Assembly: GCF_003114855.1 (NCBI RefSeq) | Contig: NZ_BFBB01000009.1 | Coordinates: 213,984 to 277,983 of the forward strand | DNA from: Leptospira ryugenii | Lineage (GTDB): Bacteria > Spirochaetota > Leptospiria > Leptospirales > Leptospiraceae | DNA: 64,000 nucleotides | Direction: 5' to 3' | Shown: positions 10,092-17,918 of the stretch, piece after piece | Layout: each line of letters opens with the position of its first letter | Position numbering within the stretch: position 1 is the first letter of the stretch | Notes under the pieces: generated by a model | Told to the model about the DNA's origin: nothing | Databases searched by the model: none | The model's input: the letters and a program-made list of their open reading frames with translations, nothing else | Program-made: the position numbers and the translations under genes

Positions 10092-10253
10092 ATGAGAGAA
10101 GTCATAAAATTATCGTGCACTACCTGCGAGACTCCTGGTCGATCCACGTATTTTCAAACTAAAAACAAGAAGACAAAGTCGGAAAAATTAGTTACGAAAA
10201 AATACTGTAAATTTTGCCAAAAGCATACAGACCATAAGGAATCCAAAGTCTAA
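10092..10253 (+). CDS. rpmG: 50S ribosomal protein L33
   Basis: The 53-residue product starts MREVIKLSC and contains two CxxC pairs (CTTC and CKFC), the zinc ribbon of the zinc-containing form of L33, plus the family motifs TKNKKT and KKYCKFCQKHT. The frame stays open upstream, but the ATG at 10092 gives the normal length; another in-frame ATG four codons earlier (10080) is possible. It is followed 6 bp later by dksA. The secE-nusG genes that often follow rpmG are not present here. Confidence 0.93.
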   Translation: MREVIKLSCTTCETPGRSTYFQTKNKKTKSEKLVTKKYCKFCQKHTDHKESKV

Positions 10254-10259
10254 TCAGAA

Positions 10260-10727
10260 ATGGCAAAACAAGCAGCAAAGTCAGTAGAGAAGGGTGTAGA
10301 CAAAAAGTTCATTGAGGAAGTGAAAGAGCTTCTCCAAGAGAAAAAGGAGTCTCTCCTCATTAAATTGAACCAATGGGAAGACACGAGCTCTCCTTCTGGC
10401 CTAAAGGAAATGGGCGACATTGCTGACATTGCGTCTGAGTTGAATTTTGAAGCCTTGAGTTCTGTTTTGACAGAAAATGAAATCGAAACTTTGAAAGAGA
10501 TCGAATATGCTCTGGAAAAGATCGAAAATGGCTCTTATGGGATTTGCGAAGGCACAGGCAAAAAGATCCCAGTCGCCCGTTTGAAGGCCATTCCGTGGAC
10601 CCGATACACGGTAGAATATGCTGAACAGATTGCAAAAAGCAAAGCTAGGTCTGGCAATAACTACCATAGAATGGATACCCTCTCTTCTTACCCAAGCACC
10701 TCGATGGATATGGACTCCTTAGAATAA
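10260..10727 (+). CDS. dksA: DksA/TraR-family transcription factor lacking most zinc-site cysteines
   Basis: This 155-residue protein has the N-terminal coiled-coil layout of DksA and the C-terminal YGIC...KKIPVARLKAIPWTRYTVEYAEQ region that in E. coli DksA carries a four-cysteine zinc finger. Here only the first cysteine remains; the others are Thr, Thr and Tyr. Alphaproteobacterial DksA proteins also keep just one cysteine, so the fold can persist without zinc. The coiled-coil tip has acidic residues (MGDIADIASELN), in keeping with action in the RNA polymerase secondary channel together with ppGpp. The gene follows rpmG closely and is likely co-transcribed, giving a natural link to ribosome-synthesis control. 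Confidence 0.85.
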   Translation: MAKQAAKSVEKGVDKKFIEEVKELLQEKKESLLIKLNQWEDTSSPSGLKEMGDIADIASELNFEALSSVLTENEIETLKEIEYALEKIENGSYGICEGTGKKIPVARLKAIPWTRYTVEYAEQIAKSKARSGNNYHRMDTLSSYPSTSMDMDSLE

Positions 10728-10733
10728 GGAGTC
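10713..10733 (+). terminator. Possible terminator hairpin overlapping the dksA stop codon
   Basis: GACTCCTTA at 10713-10721 and TAAGGAGTC at 10725-10733 form a perfect 9-bp stem with a GAA loop; the right arm contains the TAA stop of dksA. The following bases are T/A-rich (TTCAAATTTAAATT) rather than a clean T run, so it may end transcription poorly or act as a 3' stabilising hairpin. Confidence 0.45.
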
Positions 10734-10782
10734 TTCAAATTTAAATTGCATTCTACTCCAAAACCTGTATCCACAAAGGATA

Positions 10783-12858
10783 GTGGTATACCTTCAGCGT
10801 TTTAAAAAAGTTCCTTGGGAAGCCGTACTGTTCTTCAGTTTCCTTTCCTATTTCACATTTTCCTTGTATCGTTTCGTTTTCCCTCTCCAAACCAATTGGT
10901 TTGTGCCTAGTTTTCTCTTTCAATTTTCCTTTGCCTTTTTCCCTCAACTCTATGGAAGAAAATTTGGACGTATTTTCACTGCGATTGGAGCTATCCTTCT
11001 CACGCGAGTTGGTGATGCTTTTGAGGTCACAGCTAGCTTTTACTTACATGATTTGGTCGGACTCTTTTTAGGGTCCATTTTAGGCATCGTTTTAAGGGAA
11101 ATTTTACTTGTGATGAGCGGGCAAGGGGAGTCTGAACTGCCCAAACAATCCGATCAAATTGTAACCCAATGGAAGATTCGAAACCCTGTGAGCATCCAAC
11201 AACCTAGTTTATTTTTCTATACCCCCACTTACATATTATTGTGGTTAGTTGTTCTCTTGTTTTGTGTTTATTTGCAAGGATATGGGTTTAGCTCTATCAC
11301 ACAGTTCCAGGTACCAGAATACCAATACCTGCCAGGTATTTCTTCGAGAACCTTTATGTCCGTGCCGACAACTATCTTCTTGGCATTATTTTTGCCTATA
11401 CTCTACTTTTTTGCGGAAGAGAGATTTCATATCAGCCACCAAAGGGATTCGATCAGAAAGCATTTGTTATTCGGAATTCTATTAGGATTTTTAATTCAGT
11501 TATTTGTTATTTTCATGCAATCCCACTATTCATTCGGTTTTTTCACCAAAGGATCTGGAACATCCGTTGGAGCAAAACGGGCACCTGGAATGTTTATCGA
11601 TTCAGGTTCTTCTTCCTGGATTGTTCCTACTCTTGCTTTATTTTTCCTTTTCTTTTTATATGAGAAATACAAAAAGTCTAAAGACCGCTTTGGTTACTTT
11701 TTGATCCTTCCTCTAGTTCTCTTGGTATCTGATCTTGGGCTATCACAGGCAAAAACTTTTTGGGCGATTTGGCTTCCTAGCTTGTTTGTTTTTTTGATTT
11801 TTTCTGTGACAAAAAAACTAATCAAAGTCAATTTATATTTACACATAACGCGCGCTATATGTATTATTGTATTGCCTTTACTTCTCGTTGCTATTTTGTA
11901 TGGTTTTTCAAAACTACCTACAGATTCAGTTCTAAAAGAATTTGGTGTTCGATATGTAAACTTTCAGTCAGCCTTCATGCAGAAAAAAGGATGGGAGGCT
12001 CTAAAAGATTTAGATGAGACTCGTTTTGATTTGATTGAGGTTTCATGGGCGAGTTTTAAGGAATCTCCGACTTTTGGGAAGGGCTTAGGTTCTCTTCCCA
12101 TTCTTTTACGGGAAGGAAAAGGAAAACAATTGAAGACAGACCTCGTTGATGTGCCACCTAATTTTGGTTTAGCGATTCTTCATGACTTGGGAGTGGTCGG
12201 GTCGATTTTGGTCTTATTGTTTGTAGCCTTGACTGTCTGGGAAAGGTCTGCCTATCTATCATTCCTATTTTTGGTAGTTCCCTTTCAATTTGGGATGATG
12301 GTGCAACATCCAGATGGCGCATTTGTTGCCTTGTGTTTATTGTTTTACCCGCTAGCTGATGTGAGCCAGAAAGTTAGGCAATTGCGATATACAAATTGGT
12401 TTCGGTATATGGTGATCATACTCTCAATCGGTCTTCCACTTCACTATCTCTTATTTTTTACCCAGGATTTGATCGGGAAGGGAACGGGCTCGGACTTTCG
12501 AAAGAAGGAAATAGGTTCATACCAGACCTTTGTTTCCGTGTATGCGAGCGATACATTCCCCTTCCATCAATTCCATACTAGAGGTGTGGAATGGAAATTG
12601 GCGAAATCCTTCGCAAGCGGAAAAAAGACCTTAGAGATCCTTGGAGAATCGGACCAACAGAGCTTTGAATTGTTTTGGTTGAACCAAAAGAAAGAACTCT
12701 TGTCACAGCAATTGGCAGAATTGCAAAAGGAAAATGTCTACATATGGAAAGGAGAAATCCCCGGAGGCAGTGAATACCTTAAGATTCTTAGAAAGGGTGG
12801 TCATTTTTTTTCATTGCATCCCAATTACTTCCTGCCGTCTGGTGAGATTCGTCTGTAA
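10783..12858 (+). CDS. Large polytopic membrane protein, O-antigen ligase/polymerase-like
   Basis: This 691-residue protein has roughly twelve hydrophobic segments between residues 10 and 570. A large extracytoplasmic loop around residues 390-455 (with FDLIEVSWASFKESPTFGKG) precedes late membrane segments, and a soluble C-terminal domain of about 110 residues follows. The loop motif of the form W..A....P..G.G.G is the kind seen in WaaL/Wzy-type enzymes that join or polymerise O-antigen sugars on the periplasmic face. The similarity is weak and no polysaccharide genes are nearby. The start is uncertain: a GTG is used here, with AAAGGA only two bases away. It is convergent with the ligase gene at 12863. 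Confidence 0.6.
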   Translation: MVYLQRFKKVPWEAVLFFSFLSYFTFSLYRFVFPLQTNWFVPSFLFQFSFAFFPQLYGRKFGRIFTAIGAILLTRVGDAFEVTASFYLHDLVGLFLGSILGIVLREILLVMSGQGESELPKQSDQIVTQWKIRNPVSIQQPSLFFYTPTYILLWLVVLLFCVYLQGYGFSSITQFQVPEYQYLPGISSRTFMSVPTTIFLALFLPILYFFAEERFHISHQRDSIRKHLLFGILLGFLIQLFVIFMQSHYSFGFFTKGSGTSVGAKRAPGMFIDSGSSSWIVPTLALFFLFFLYEKYKKSKDRFGYFLILPLVLLVSDLGLSQAKTFWAIWLPSLFVFLIFSVTKKLIKVNLYLHITRAICIIVLPLLLVAILYGFSKLPTDSVLKEFGVRYVNFQSAFMQKKGWEALKDLDETRFDLIEVSWASFKESPTFGKGLGSLPILLREGKGKQLKTDLVDVPPNFGLAILHDLGVVGSILVLLFVALTVWERSAYLSFLFLVVPFQFGMMVQHPDGAFVALCLLFYPLADVSQKVRQLRYTNWFRYMVIILSIGLPLHYLLFFTQDLIGKGTGSDFRKKEIGSYQTFVSVYASDTFPFHQFHTRGVEWKLAKSFASGKKTLEILGESDQQSFELFWLNQKKELLSQQLAELQKENVYIWKGEIPGGSEYLKILRKGGHFFSLHPNYFLPSGEIRL

Positions 12859-12862
12859 GTTG

Positions 12863-14149
12863 TTAAGGTAAACTTTTTAGTAGGGCACGGTTGTCTGTTT
12901 TTCCATTGGGTAACTTTGGAAGGCTCTCCATTTCTATGATTTCGTCTGGGAGTAAACTCTTTGGAAGTTCAGCCTGCATGGTCTCCAAAAAAGATCCTTT
13001 CATCTTACCTCCCACATAAAAACAGTACACTCTGTCTTCGCCGCCAACGGATTTTGATGCACAGAAGATTTCCTTCATTTCATGGTCTAGACTTTGGATT
13101 AAATTTTCAATATGGTCGAGAGATACTCTTTTCCCTTTCCGTTTGATGATACGATCCACTCGTCCATGGAGATTCCATTGGTCTTCATTCAGTTCCCCTG
13201 CATCGCCTGTCTCGTAAAATCCATTTTCGTCTAAGAGGGATTCTGCTATCCAATGGTCTCCCGAATCTTTGAAAGCTCTTTTGGAGATAAATGGACTCTT
13301 TACTTGGAGTATGGATTGGCCATCTATCCATTTGCTCTTTGGTTCCACACTAGCTAACAAATAAAATCTTGCTTCAAACAATGGATCCCGAACGCCCATA
13401 GCTCCTGTTTCCGTTGATCCATAGATTTCTTGCACAGAATAGTGACCCATCTCTCGTATTCGTTTGGCCAAGGGTACGGGGAACTTTGCTCCAGAACTGA
13501 GAATTTTTTGGGGTAGGTTTTGCTTTTCTTGCAGGTTCCGATCAATGAGATAGGGGATGGAGACCAGTAGATCATGTTTGGATTTTTCAGATGGCAAGCC
13601 ATCTTTTGGATCTCGAAAAGCATGTAAAAAAATCGGCTTTCCTAAGGTTTTGGGGATCAGATAGCCCCATAGAAGACCGTACAAATGGCAGAGGGGCACA
13701 GAAACAAAGAATCTATCGATCTCCGATAGCTTCCATGCTAAGGCTGAGGCATCGATCCAAAAGTCCACTTCTGCTCTCAATTCCGCGAGGGATTTTTCCA
13801 CCAATTTGATGGTGCCAGTGGAACCAGAAGTCGCCATCCAGAAATGACCGTCTTCCGCTGAGGGAAGTTTGTGCAAACTTGTTTGGAGTTGGGAATGGAG
13901 AGAGGTTCCTTCCCATTTCGGATCTATGAGAATGGGGCTTGTCTTTCCCATTGCCAATGCAGTTTCCCATGCTCCCGAAAGGAAGTAATCTGTATTGGCA
14001 AAGATAAGTTCAGGCATGGTACAAAGAAAAACCCCCCCAAGGTGCTTGGGAAGGGTTTCTCCTATGGCTTCGTGCGAAAAACCGAAACTAAGCGGATTTT
14101 TTCGTAGCTCGTTTTTTGAAAAGGAAGCCCATAGCAGCTCCGAGAACAA
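12863..14149 (-). CDS. AMP-forming acyl-CoA synthetase/ligase, short N-terminal domain
   Basis: Adenylate-forming enzymes activate a carboxylate with ATP. Visible core motifs are TSGSTGTIK (P-loop), EIYGSTETG, YETGDAGEL, RVDRIIKRKGKRV at the domain hinge, and LPNGKTDNR with the C-terminal catalytic Lys. The protein is short (428 residues) because the region before the P-loop is only ~105 residues, as in MenE-type ligases and some FadD-like proteins. The start given overlaps the end of the lruC-like gene by 62 bp. An ATG at 14015-14017 would remove 44 residues and the overlap, and may be the true start. Substrate unknown; the menG-like methyltransferase gene two genes upstream makes a menaquinone-pathway role possible but unproven. 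Confidence 0.82.
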   Translation of the reverse strand: MFSELLWASFSKNELRKNPLSFGFSHEAIGETLPKHLGGVFLCTMPELIFANTDYFLSGAWETALAMGKTSPILIDPKWEGTSLHSQLQTSLHKLPSAEDGHFWMATSGSTGTIKLVEKSLAELRAEVDFWIDASALAWKLSEIDRFFVSVPLCHLYGLLWGYLIPKTLGKPIFLHAFRDPKDGLPSEKSKHDLLVSIPYLIDRNLQEKQNLPQKILSSGAKFPVPLAKRIREMGHYSVQEIYGSTETGAMGVRDPLFEARFYLLASVEPKSKWIDGQSILQVKSPFISKRAFKDSGDHWIAESLLDENGFYETGDAGELNEDQWNLHGRVDRIIKRKGKRVSLDHIENLIQSLDHEMKEIFCASKSVGGEDRVYCFYVGGKMKGSFLETMQAELPKSLLPDEIIEMESLPKLPNGKTDNRALLKSLP

Positions 14150-15782
14150 TCAAACTTGCTGAGATTTCAAAGATATTGGACTTCACTGCCTTTACTAGGT
14201 AGGCTGAAAATCCAGTCTCTGTATAGAAATCCTTTACCTTTACTATGTAGGTTGGATTTGTCACTTGGGTATACCAATCTTTGTGTTGGACACCGAAAGA
14301 CTCCGCCCAAGTATTGAAGTAGGCATAGCCAGTAGAAGAAGCTTTTCGGATATCAGAACCAGCCGTTGGGTGGTTGAAGACACCAGGAACGATAATGGCC
14401 CAAGGGAAGCCTTTGGAGTCTATATAAACATCTTTACCACTGCCATCAAACACAAAGCCTGGGCGGTAGATTTGTCGGTATACGCCATTTGTTTTTTGGT
14501 TGAAGGCTAAGAAGTAATTGAGGTGTCCCCCAACAGTATTCTTTGCAGTATTTAAATCAACAGCTTGGTCGAAAGTGATCGTAATATTTGCCGTCACTCC
14601 TCTCACAAAATCGTTTGCTGTGAAGCTTGCATTGGGTGCTGGAGAGTTTTGCTTTCCGAACAAAGTTTTGTCTGAGCTAGGTAAAATCAAAATACCTGTT
14701 TTGAGGGCTTGAGCACTCAAGTTCCCACCCGTACAGTCTCCCGAGGCGCCTGACACGTATTTTGTTGCGCCAGCACATCCAGACCAAGGGTTACCAGATC
14801 CATCTACATAGGAGATTTGGACAGTAGCTGCAGAGTTTACATCCAACTTCAATCGAAGTTCGTGGTTATAACCTGCTCCTTTTCCTACGTGTGTGAATAT
14901 CCCTCGGATCTCTTTCACTTTATTGTCTGGAGTTTTGTCCATTTCAGTGCTAAATACAGTGGTGTGGTCGTTAAGATCCGCATCCCCAGCATTTGGGAAT
15001 AAATCTTCGAAGGCAATTGTGTATCTTCCCGAACGTGCGGTAGAAGATAGATTTGGGTCTTCCGGAAATTCATCGTAAAGGTTGGCAACACCATCACAAT
15101 CTGTGTCCACTGCCGCAACACAGCCGTTCACTGGTTGGAACTGGTCGGCAACTAAATTGACTGTTGGTGAAACGATGACGGTTCCATTGTTATTGGACAA
15201 TTGGATAGGAGCCGAACCTGTAATTTCCTCTACTTGGCCTGTGCTTGGGTTCACTCCAACGACACTGATGGCAACCTCTACAACAGTCGGCGGAACCGAA
15301 ATATTGATCGTAGCAGAACCATTGGCATCGGTATTTCCTTGGCCAAGAACATTGGTTTCTCCAGTAGAATTTTCTGAGATCGTGACAGGTGCGTTTGCGA
15401 TCGGGCCCGCTTCGTTTTGCAAATTAACTGTGATGGGCACGGTAACATTTGTTTCAAAGTTAAAGCCACCATTGGCTGTTGTCTGGTTCACAACGGTAGT
15501 GGTTGTGGTAGAGGTAACGGTAGTAGGGCTGGTCTCCGTTGTGCTGCCTGTGCCTCCCGTGGAACTACCACTTGAGCTGCCAGAGCTAGTGCCTGTAGTC
15601 GCAGTGGCATCTAATCCTACTACCGAAAAGGTGTTCGAGTCTGCCGAAGTTGGCGCCTGTGTGCTAGAAGAATTGCTATCTCCGCCTAACAAACCTGGAG
15701 GGAGAAGAAGTAATCCTTTTTTCTTGTTGGAACAAGCCAAAAAGAGAAAGGGAATCACGAGTATGATGAGCGTCTTTTTCAT
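14088..15782 (-). CDS. lruC: LruC-domain lipoprotein
   Basis: This 564-residue exported protein opens with a lipoprotein signal whose lipobox is FLAC at residues 13-17. A Ser/Thr/Gly-rich linker follows (about 35-105), then an Ig-like region (about 110-215), a calcium-binding-type loop DTDCDGVANLYDEFPEDPN near 228, and the LruC domain beginning YTIAFEDLFPNAGDADLND near 255. LruC was named for a Leptospira protein recognised by sera in leptospiral uveitis, and its domain is found in surface lipoproteins of several phyla. Unusually, the C-terminus is a hydrophobic helix followed by FKKRATKKSA, like a tail anchor. A good promoter lies just upstream. Symbol used by domain identity, not proven orthology. 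Confidence 0.8.
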   Translation of the reverse strand: MKKTLIILVIPFLFLACSNKKKGLLLLPPGLLGGDSNSSSTQAPTSADSNTFSVVGLDATATTGTSSGSSSGSSTGGTGSTTETSPTTVTSTTTTTVVNQTTANGGFNFETNVTVPITVNLQNEAGPIANAPVTISENSTGETNVLGQGNTDANGSATINISVPPTVVEVAISVVGVNPSTGQVEEITGSAPIQLSNNNGTVIVSPTVNLVADQFQPVNGCVAAVDTDCDGVANLYDEFPEDPNLSSTARSGRYTIAFEDLFPNAGDADLNDHTTVFSTEMDKTPDNKVKEIRGIFTHVGKGAGYNHELRLKLDVNSAATVQISYVDGSGNPWSGCAGATKYVSGASGDCTGGNLSAQALKTGILILPSSDKTLFGKQNSPAPNASFTANDFVRGVTANITITFDQAVDLNTAKNTVGGHLNYFLAFNQKTNGVYRQIYRPGFVFDGSGKDVYIDSKGFPWAIIVPGVFNHPTAGSDIRKASSTGYAYFNTWAESFGVQHKDWYTQVTNPTYIVKVKDFYTETGFSAYLVKAVKSNIFEISASLIVLGAAMGFLFKKRATKKSA

Positions 15783-15804
15783 ATAAATGGTTCCTACCTA
15801 GTAA

Positions 15805-15833
15805 ATATTACGACAAAAATTGGATTTTGACAA
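15805..15833 (-). promoter_or_regulatory. Sigma70-type promoter for the LruC-domain gene
   Basis: Read on the minus strand, TTGTCA (15833-15828) and TAATAT (15810-15805) are separated by 17 bases. The ATG lies 23 bases beyond the -10 box, with TAGGTAGGA in between as ribosome binding site. This is the best-matching promoter in the window. Confidence 0.65.
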
Positions 15834-15941
15834 GCCTCTCTCCAAAAAAATGAGGGATTTTCATAGGAAATCCTAGCATTTGTACGGTACTAAGCCTATT
15901 TTTTTTTCTCATTTAGGAACTATGTCCCGAAAAGAGAACAG

Positions 15942-16301
15942 TTACCCAAACTCATCAGAGGGCCAAAGGCCTTCTGGGAGAAGGGCAGATGTTTTGATTT
16001 TGGCATTGGCTCCTGCAATGTATAGGTAAAAAGAGTAGGTTTCGTCGAAAATCCTTTCGTATACCCCGAGATGGGTCTCTTCGTAGGCATCCAAAACTTC
16101 CCAGTCTGAGTCAGGCAGAAGGTGGATCTCTCCCCAAACCGAGCTCCCCCATTTGGGAAGAAGGATCGGATATCTCTCATACTCATACATTTCATAGCCA
16201 AAAATCCTCACATTCTTTCGCAGGACAAAAGCCTTTGGCAAAGCTGATCGGATCCGAACAGCATCCTTTAAGCTTCCATAGACGAAAAGATTCCCAATCA
16301 T
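15942..16301 (-). CDS. Gamma-glutamylcyclotransferase-like (GGCT/AIG2) family protein
   Basis: This 119-residue protein begins with the family hallmark LFVYGSLK (residues 5-12), which forms the oxyanion cavity, and carries the candidate catalytic Glu in VLDAYEE near residue 73. The length is typical of the fold. Members cyclise gamma-glutamyl amino acids, gamma-glutamylamines or glutathione to 5-oxoproline, but many bacterial homologues are uncharacterised. It lies 3 bp downstream of ubiE on the same strand. The 159 bp between its end and the lruC-like gene hold that gene's promoter and no other gene. Confidence 0.82.
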   Translation of the reverse strand: MIGNLFVYGSLKDAVRIRSALPKAFVLRKNVRIFGYEMYEYERYPILLPKWGSSVWGEIHLLPDSDWEVLDAYEETHLGVYERIFDETYSFYLYIAGANAKIKTSALLPEGLWPSDEFG

Positions 16302-16304
16302 CTA

Positions 16305-17036
16305 TCAAGATTTCTTCGCTATATGTGCTACGGCGTTCCCAAAGACAAAATTTCGGTAGCGAACTTCCTTAAACCCCATACCGACAAGAATTTTGAGAAG
16401 GGTATCTTGGTCAGGGTAGGTCGTGGAAGAATGAGGTAGATAATCAAACATTTCATGTTGGGAACCAAAGATTAAGTAGCCAAAGATAGGAACGATTTTG
16501 AAAAAATAAAAGTCTGCAAAGAACTTCAAGAATTTTGGCTTTACCTTACCTACATCCAAATTTATGAAAACGCCATCTGGCTTTAGAATGCGGTGTATTT
16601 CTTTTAAGCACTTATGTAGGTCTGAGACATTTCGTAAACCAAAACCCATACTGACAAAGTCGACAGAACCATCAGAAAAATCTTTCAAGTTCATTGCATC
16701 ACCTACGATGAGTTTTACGGTATCATCTTCGTTTAATTTATGCTTGGCGTACGAGAGCATATTTTCGGAAAAATCCAATCCTATTATTTGAACTGTCTTT
16801 GGGAATGTCTCACGGAGCCTTTTTGTAATGTCACCAGTCCCACAGCATAAGTCCAGACCCACTGTCGGCTTTTCTGTGTTGGTTTTGATTTGATCGACGA
16901 GCCAATTTTTCCAATTTCGGTGTAAGAAAAAACTATTCCAATCATTGAATCTGTCATAGGCTTTTGCAATGTCATCAAAATTGGATTTTACATATTCAGG
17001 TTTCTTTTCAGGGCTGGGTAATTGATACTGGCTCAT
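16305..17036 (-). CDS. ubiE: Demethylmenaquinone/ubiquinone C-methyltransferase
   Basis: This class I SAM methyltransferase of 243 residues shows the SAM-binding motif LDLCCGTGDI near residue 62, and the UbiE/MenG signatures YDRFNDWNSFFLHRNWK at the N-terminus, SMGFGLRN, and a C-terminal GNAVAHIAKK. It performs the last step of menaquinone synthesis, which fits the respiratory quinone of leptospires. I chose the ATG at 17034-17036 (MSQYQL) because the longer frame upstream overlaps the divergent exbB-like gene; an ATG at 17054 is the alternative. The MenG name would be equally apt. Confidence 0.93.
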   Translation of the reverse strand: MSQYQLPSPEKKPEYVKSNFDDIAKAYDRFNDWNSFFLHRNWKNWLVDQIKTNTEKPTVGLDLCCGTGDITKRLRETFPKTVQIIGLDFSENMLSYAKHKLNEDDTVKLIVGDAMNLKDFSDGSVDFVSMGFGLRNVSDLHKCLKEIHRILKPDGVFINLDVGKVKPKFLKFFADFYFFKIVPIFGYLIFGSQHEMFDYLPHSSTTYPDQDTLLKILVGMGFKEVRYRNFVFGNAVAHIAKKS

Positions 17037-17052
17037 AGTAGGCTTTTCTTCC

Positions 17053-17511
17053 ATGAATGGGACAATTTCGCAGGGTGCAAATTTCATTTTAGTTGTATTG
17101 GGAATATTTTCTATCTTGGGTTTGGGAACTTTTCTCTACCTCATCAAAGAAATGCAAAAAGCAAAATCCAATCTCAAGAGAGCGACAGGAGTTTCCAGCC
17201 AAAGGGAAGAGGAAGACTTTGATCTTGAAGTTGCCAATATTGAGATGGCACTCGATTGGTTTCCTTCCTTTGCTTCGATTGCAATGCTACTTGGGCTTTT
17301 GGGAACGGTACTTGGAATTTATACCTCATTTTCGGAGATGCAAGCAGCTGGTAAGGCGACTATGGATGTACTCGCTGGTGGTATCAAAGATGCCTTATTG
17401 ACGACAATCGTAGGTTTACTGGTTGCGATCCCATTCCAGATCTACTCACAAATATTAGAATCCCTTTTCTTTAAACTAAAGGAATCTCATATCAGGAGCA
17501 AAAAGAGCTGA
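17053..17511 (+). CDS. MotA/TolQ/ExbB-family proton channel subunit
   Basis: This 152-residue membrane protein has a first helix at about 10-30, then a cytoplasmic segment, and two helices around 75-95 and 115-135. The second carries the family stretch LLGTVLGIYTSF, and the third TTIVGLLVAIP. It lacks the long N-terminal extension of full TolQ. Together with the next gene it should form an ExbB-ExbD type motor that couples proton flow to outer-membrane transport. It is divergent from ubiE, whose start is 16 bp away. Confidence 0.85.
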   Translation: MNGTISQGANFILVVLGIFSILGLGTFLYLIKEMQKAKSNLKRATGVSSQREEEDFDLEVANIEMALDWFPSFASIAMLLGLLGTVLGIYTSFSEMQAAGKATMDVLAGGIKDALLTTIVGLLVAIPFQIYSQILESLFFKLKESHIRSKKS

Positions 17512-17512
17512 T

Positions 17513-17914
17513 ATGAGCTCTCTTCGTAGAAAGAGAAGGTCCAATTTGGATCTAAGCAGTCTTTTAGATATACTTTTTATATTGCTAATTTTTCTGATGC
17601 TATCGGTTCGTTTTACCGATTTGCACTCGTTTATAGAATTGGATTTGCCATCTGTCGAATCACAGAGTTTAGGCGACCAAAAATCCAGAATCTTAATTAG
17701 TATCAAAAATAATGAAACTTTTTTTTTGAATCAAACTGAACTAGAGAAAGATCTATTCTATAAAGAATTGAATCTTAAAATCAGTGCAGATAATAAAATG
17801 ATGGTAGTGCTCGAATTAGAAAAAAAAGTCCCGTTCTATCTTTTTCTAGAGGTATCGGAGTTTTTGAAAAAGAGAGGGGTTAACCAAGTCCAGATACTCA
17901 CAAAGAACCCTTAA
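17513..17914 (+). CDS. ExbD/TolR-family protein
   Basis: This 133-residue protein has a basic N-terminus, one membrane helix (about 15-33) with the proton-carrying aspartate at position 19 (SLLDILFILLIFLML), and a periplasmic domain to the end. Only one base separates it from the preceding ExbB-like stop codon, so the two are translationally linked. No TonB or TolA gene lies in this window, so the pair must serve a distant partner. It is convergent with the histidine kinase gene. Confidence 0.88.
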   Translation: MSSLRRKRRSNLDLSSLLDILFILLIFLMLSVRFTDLHSFIELDLPSVESQSLGDQKSRILISIKNNETFFLNQTELEKDLFYKELNLKISADNKMMVVLELEKKVPFYLFLEVSEFLKKRGVNQVQILTKNP

Positions 17915-17918
17915 GCAT

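Noticed and set aside
15082..15786. 234-residue open frame on the plus strand opposite the LruC-domain gene
   Set aside because: Its Val/Pro/Glu-rich composition is what the antisense of Ser/Thr/Gly-rich coding sequence gives. The LruC reading has a lipobox, a domain and a promoter.
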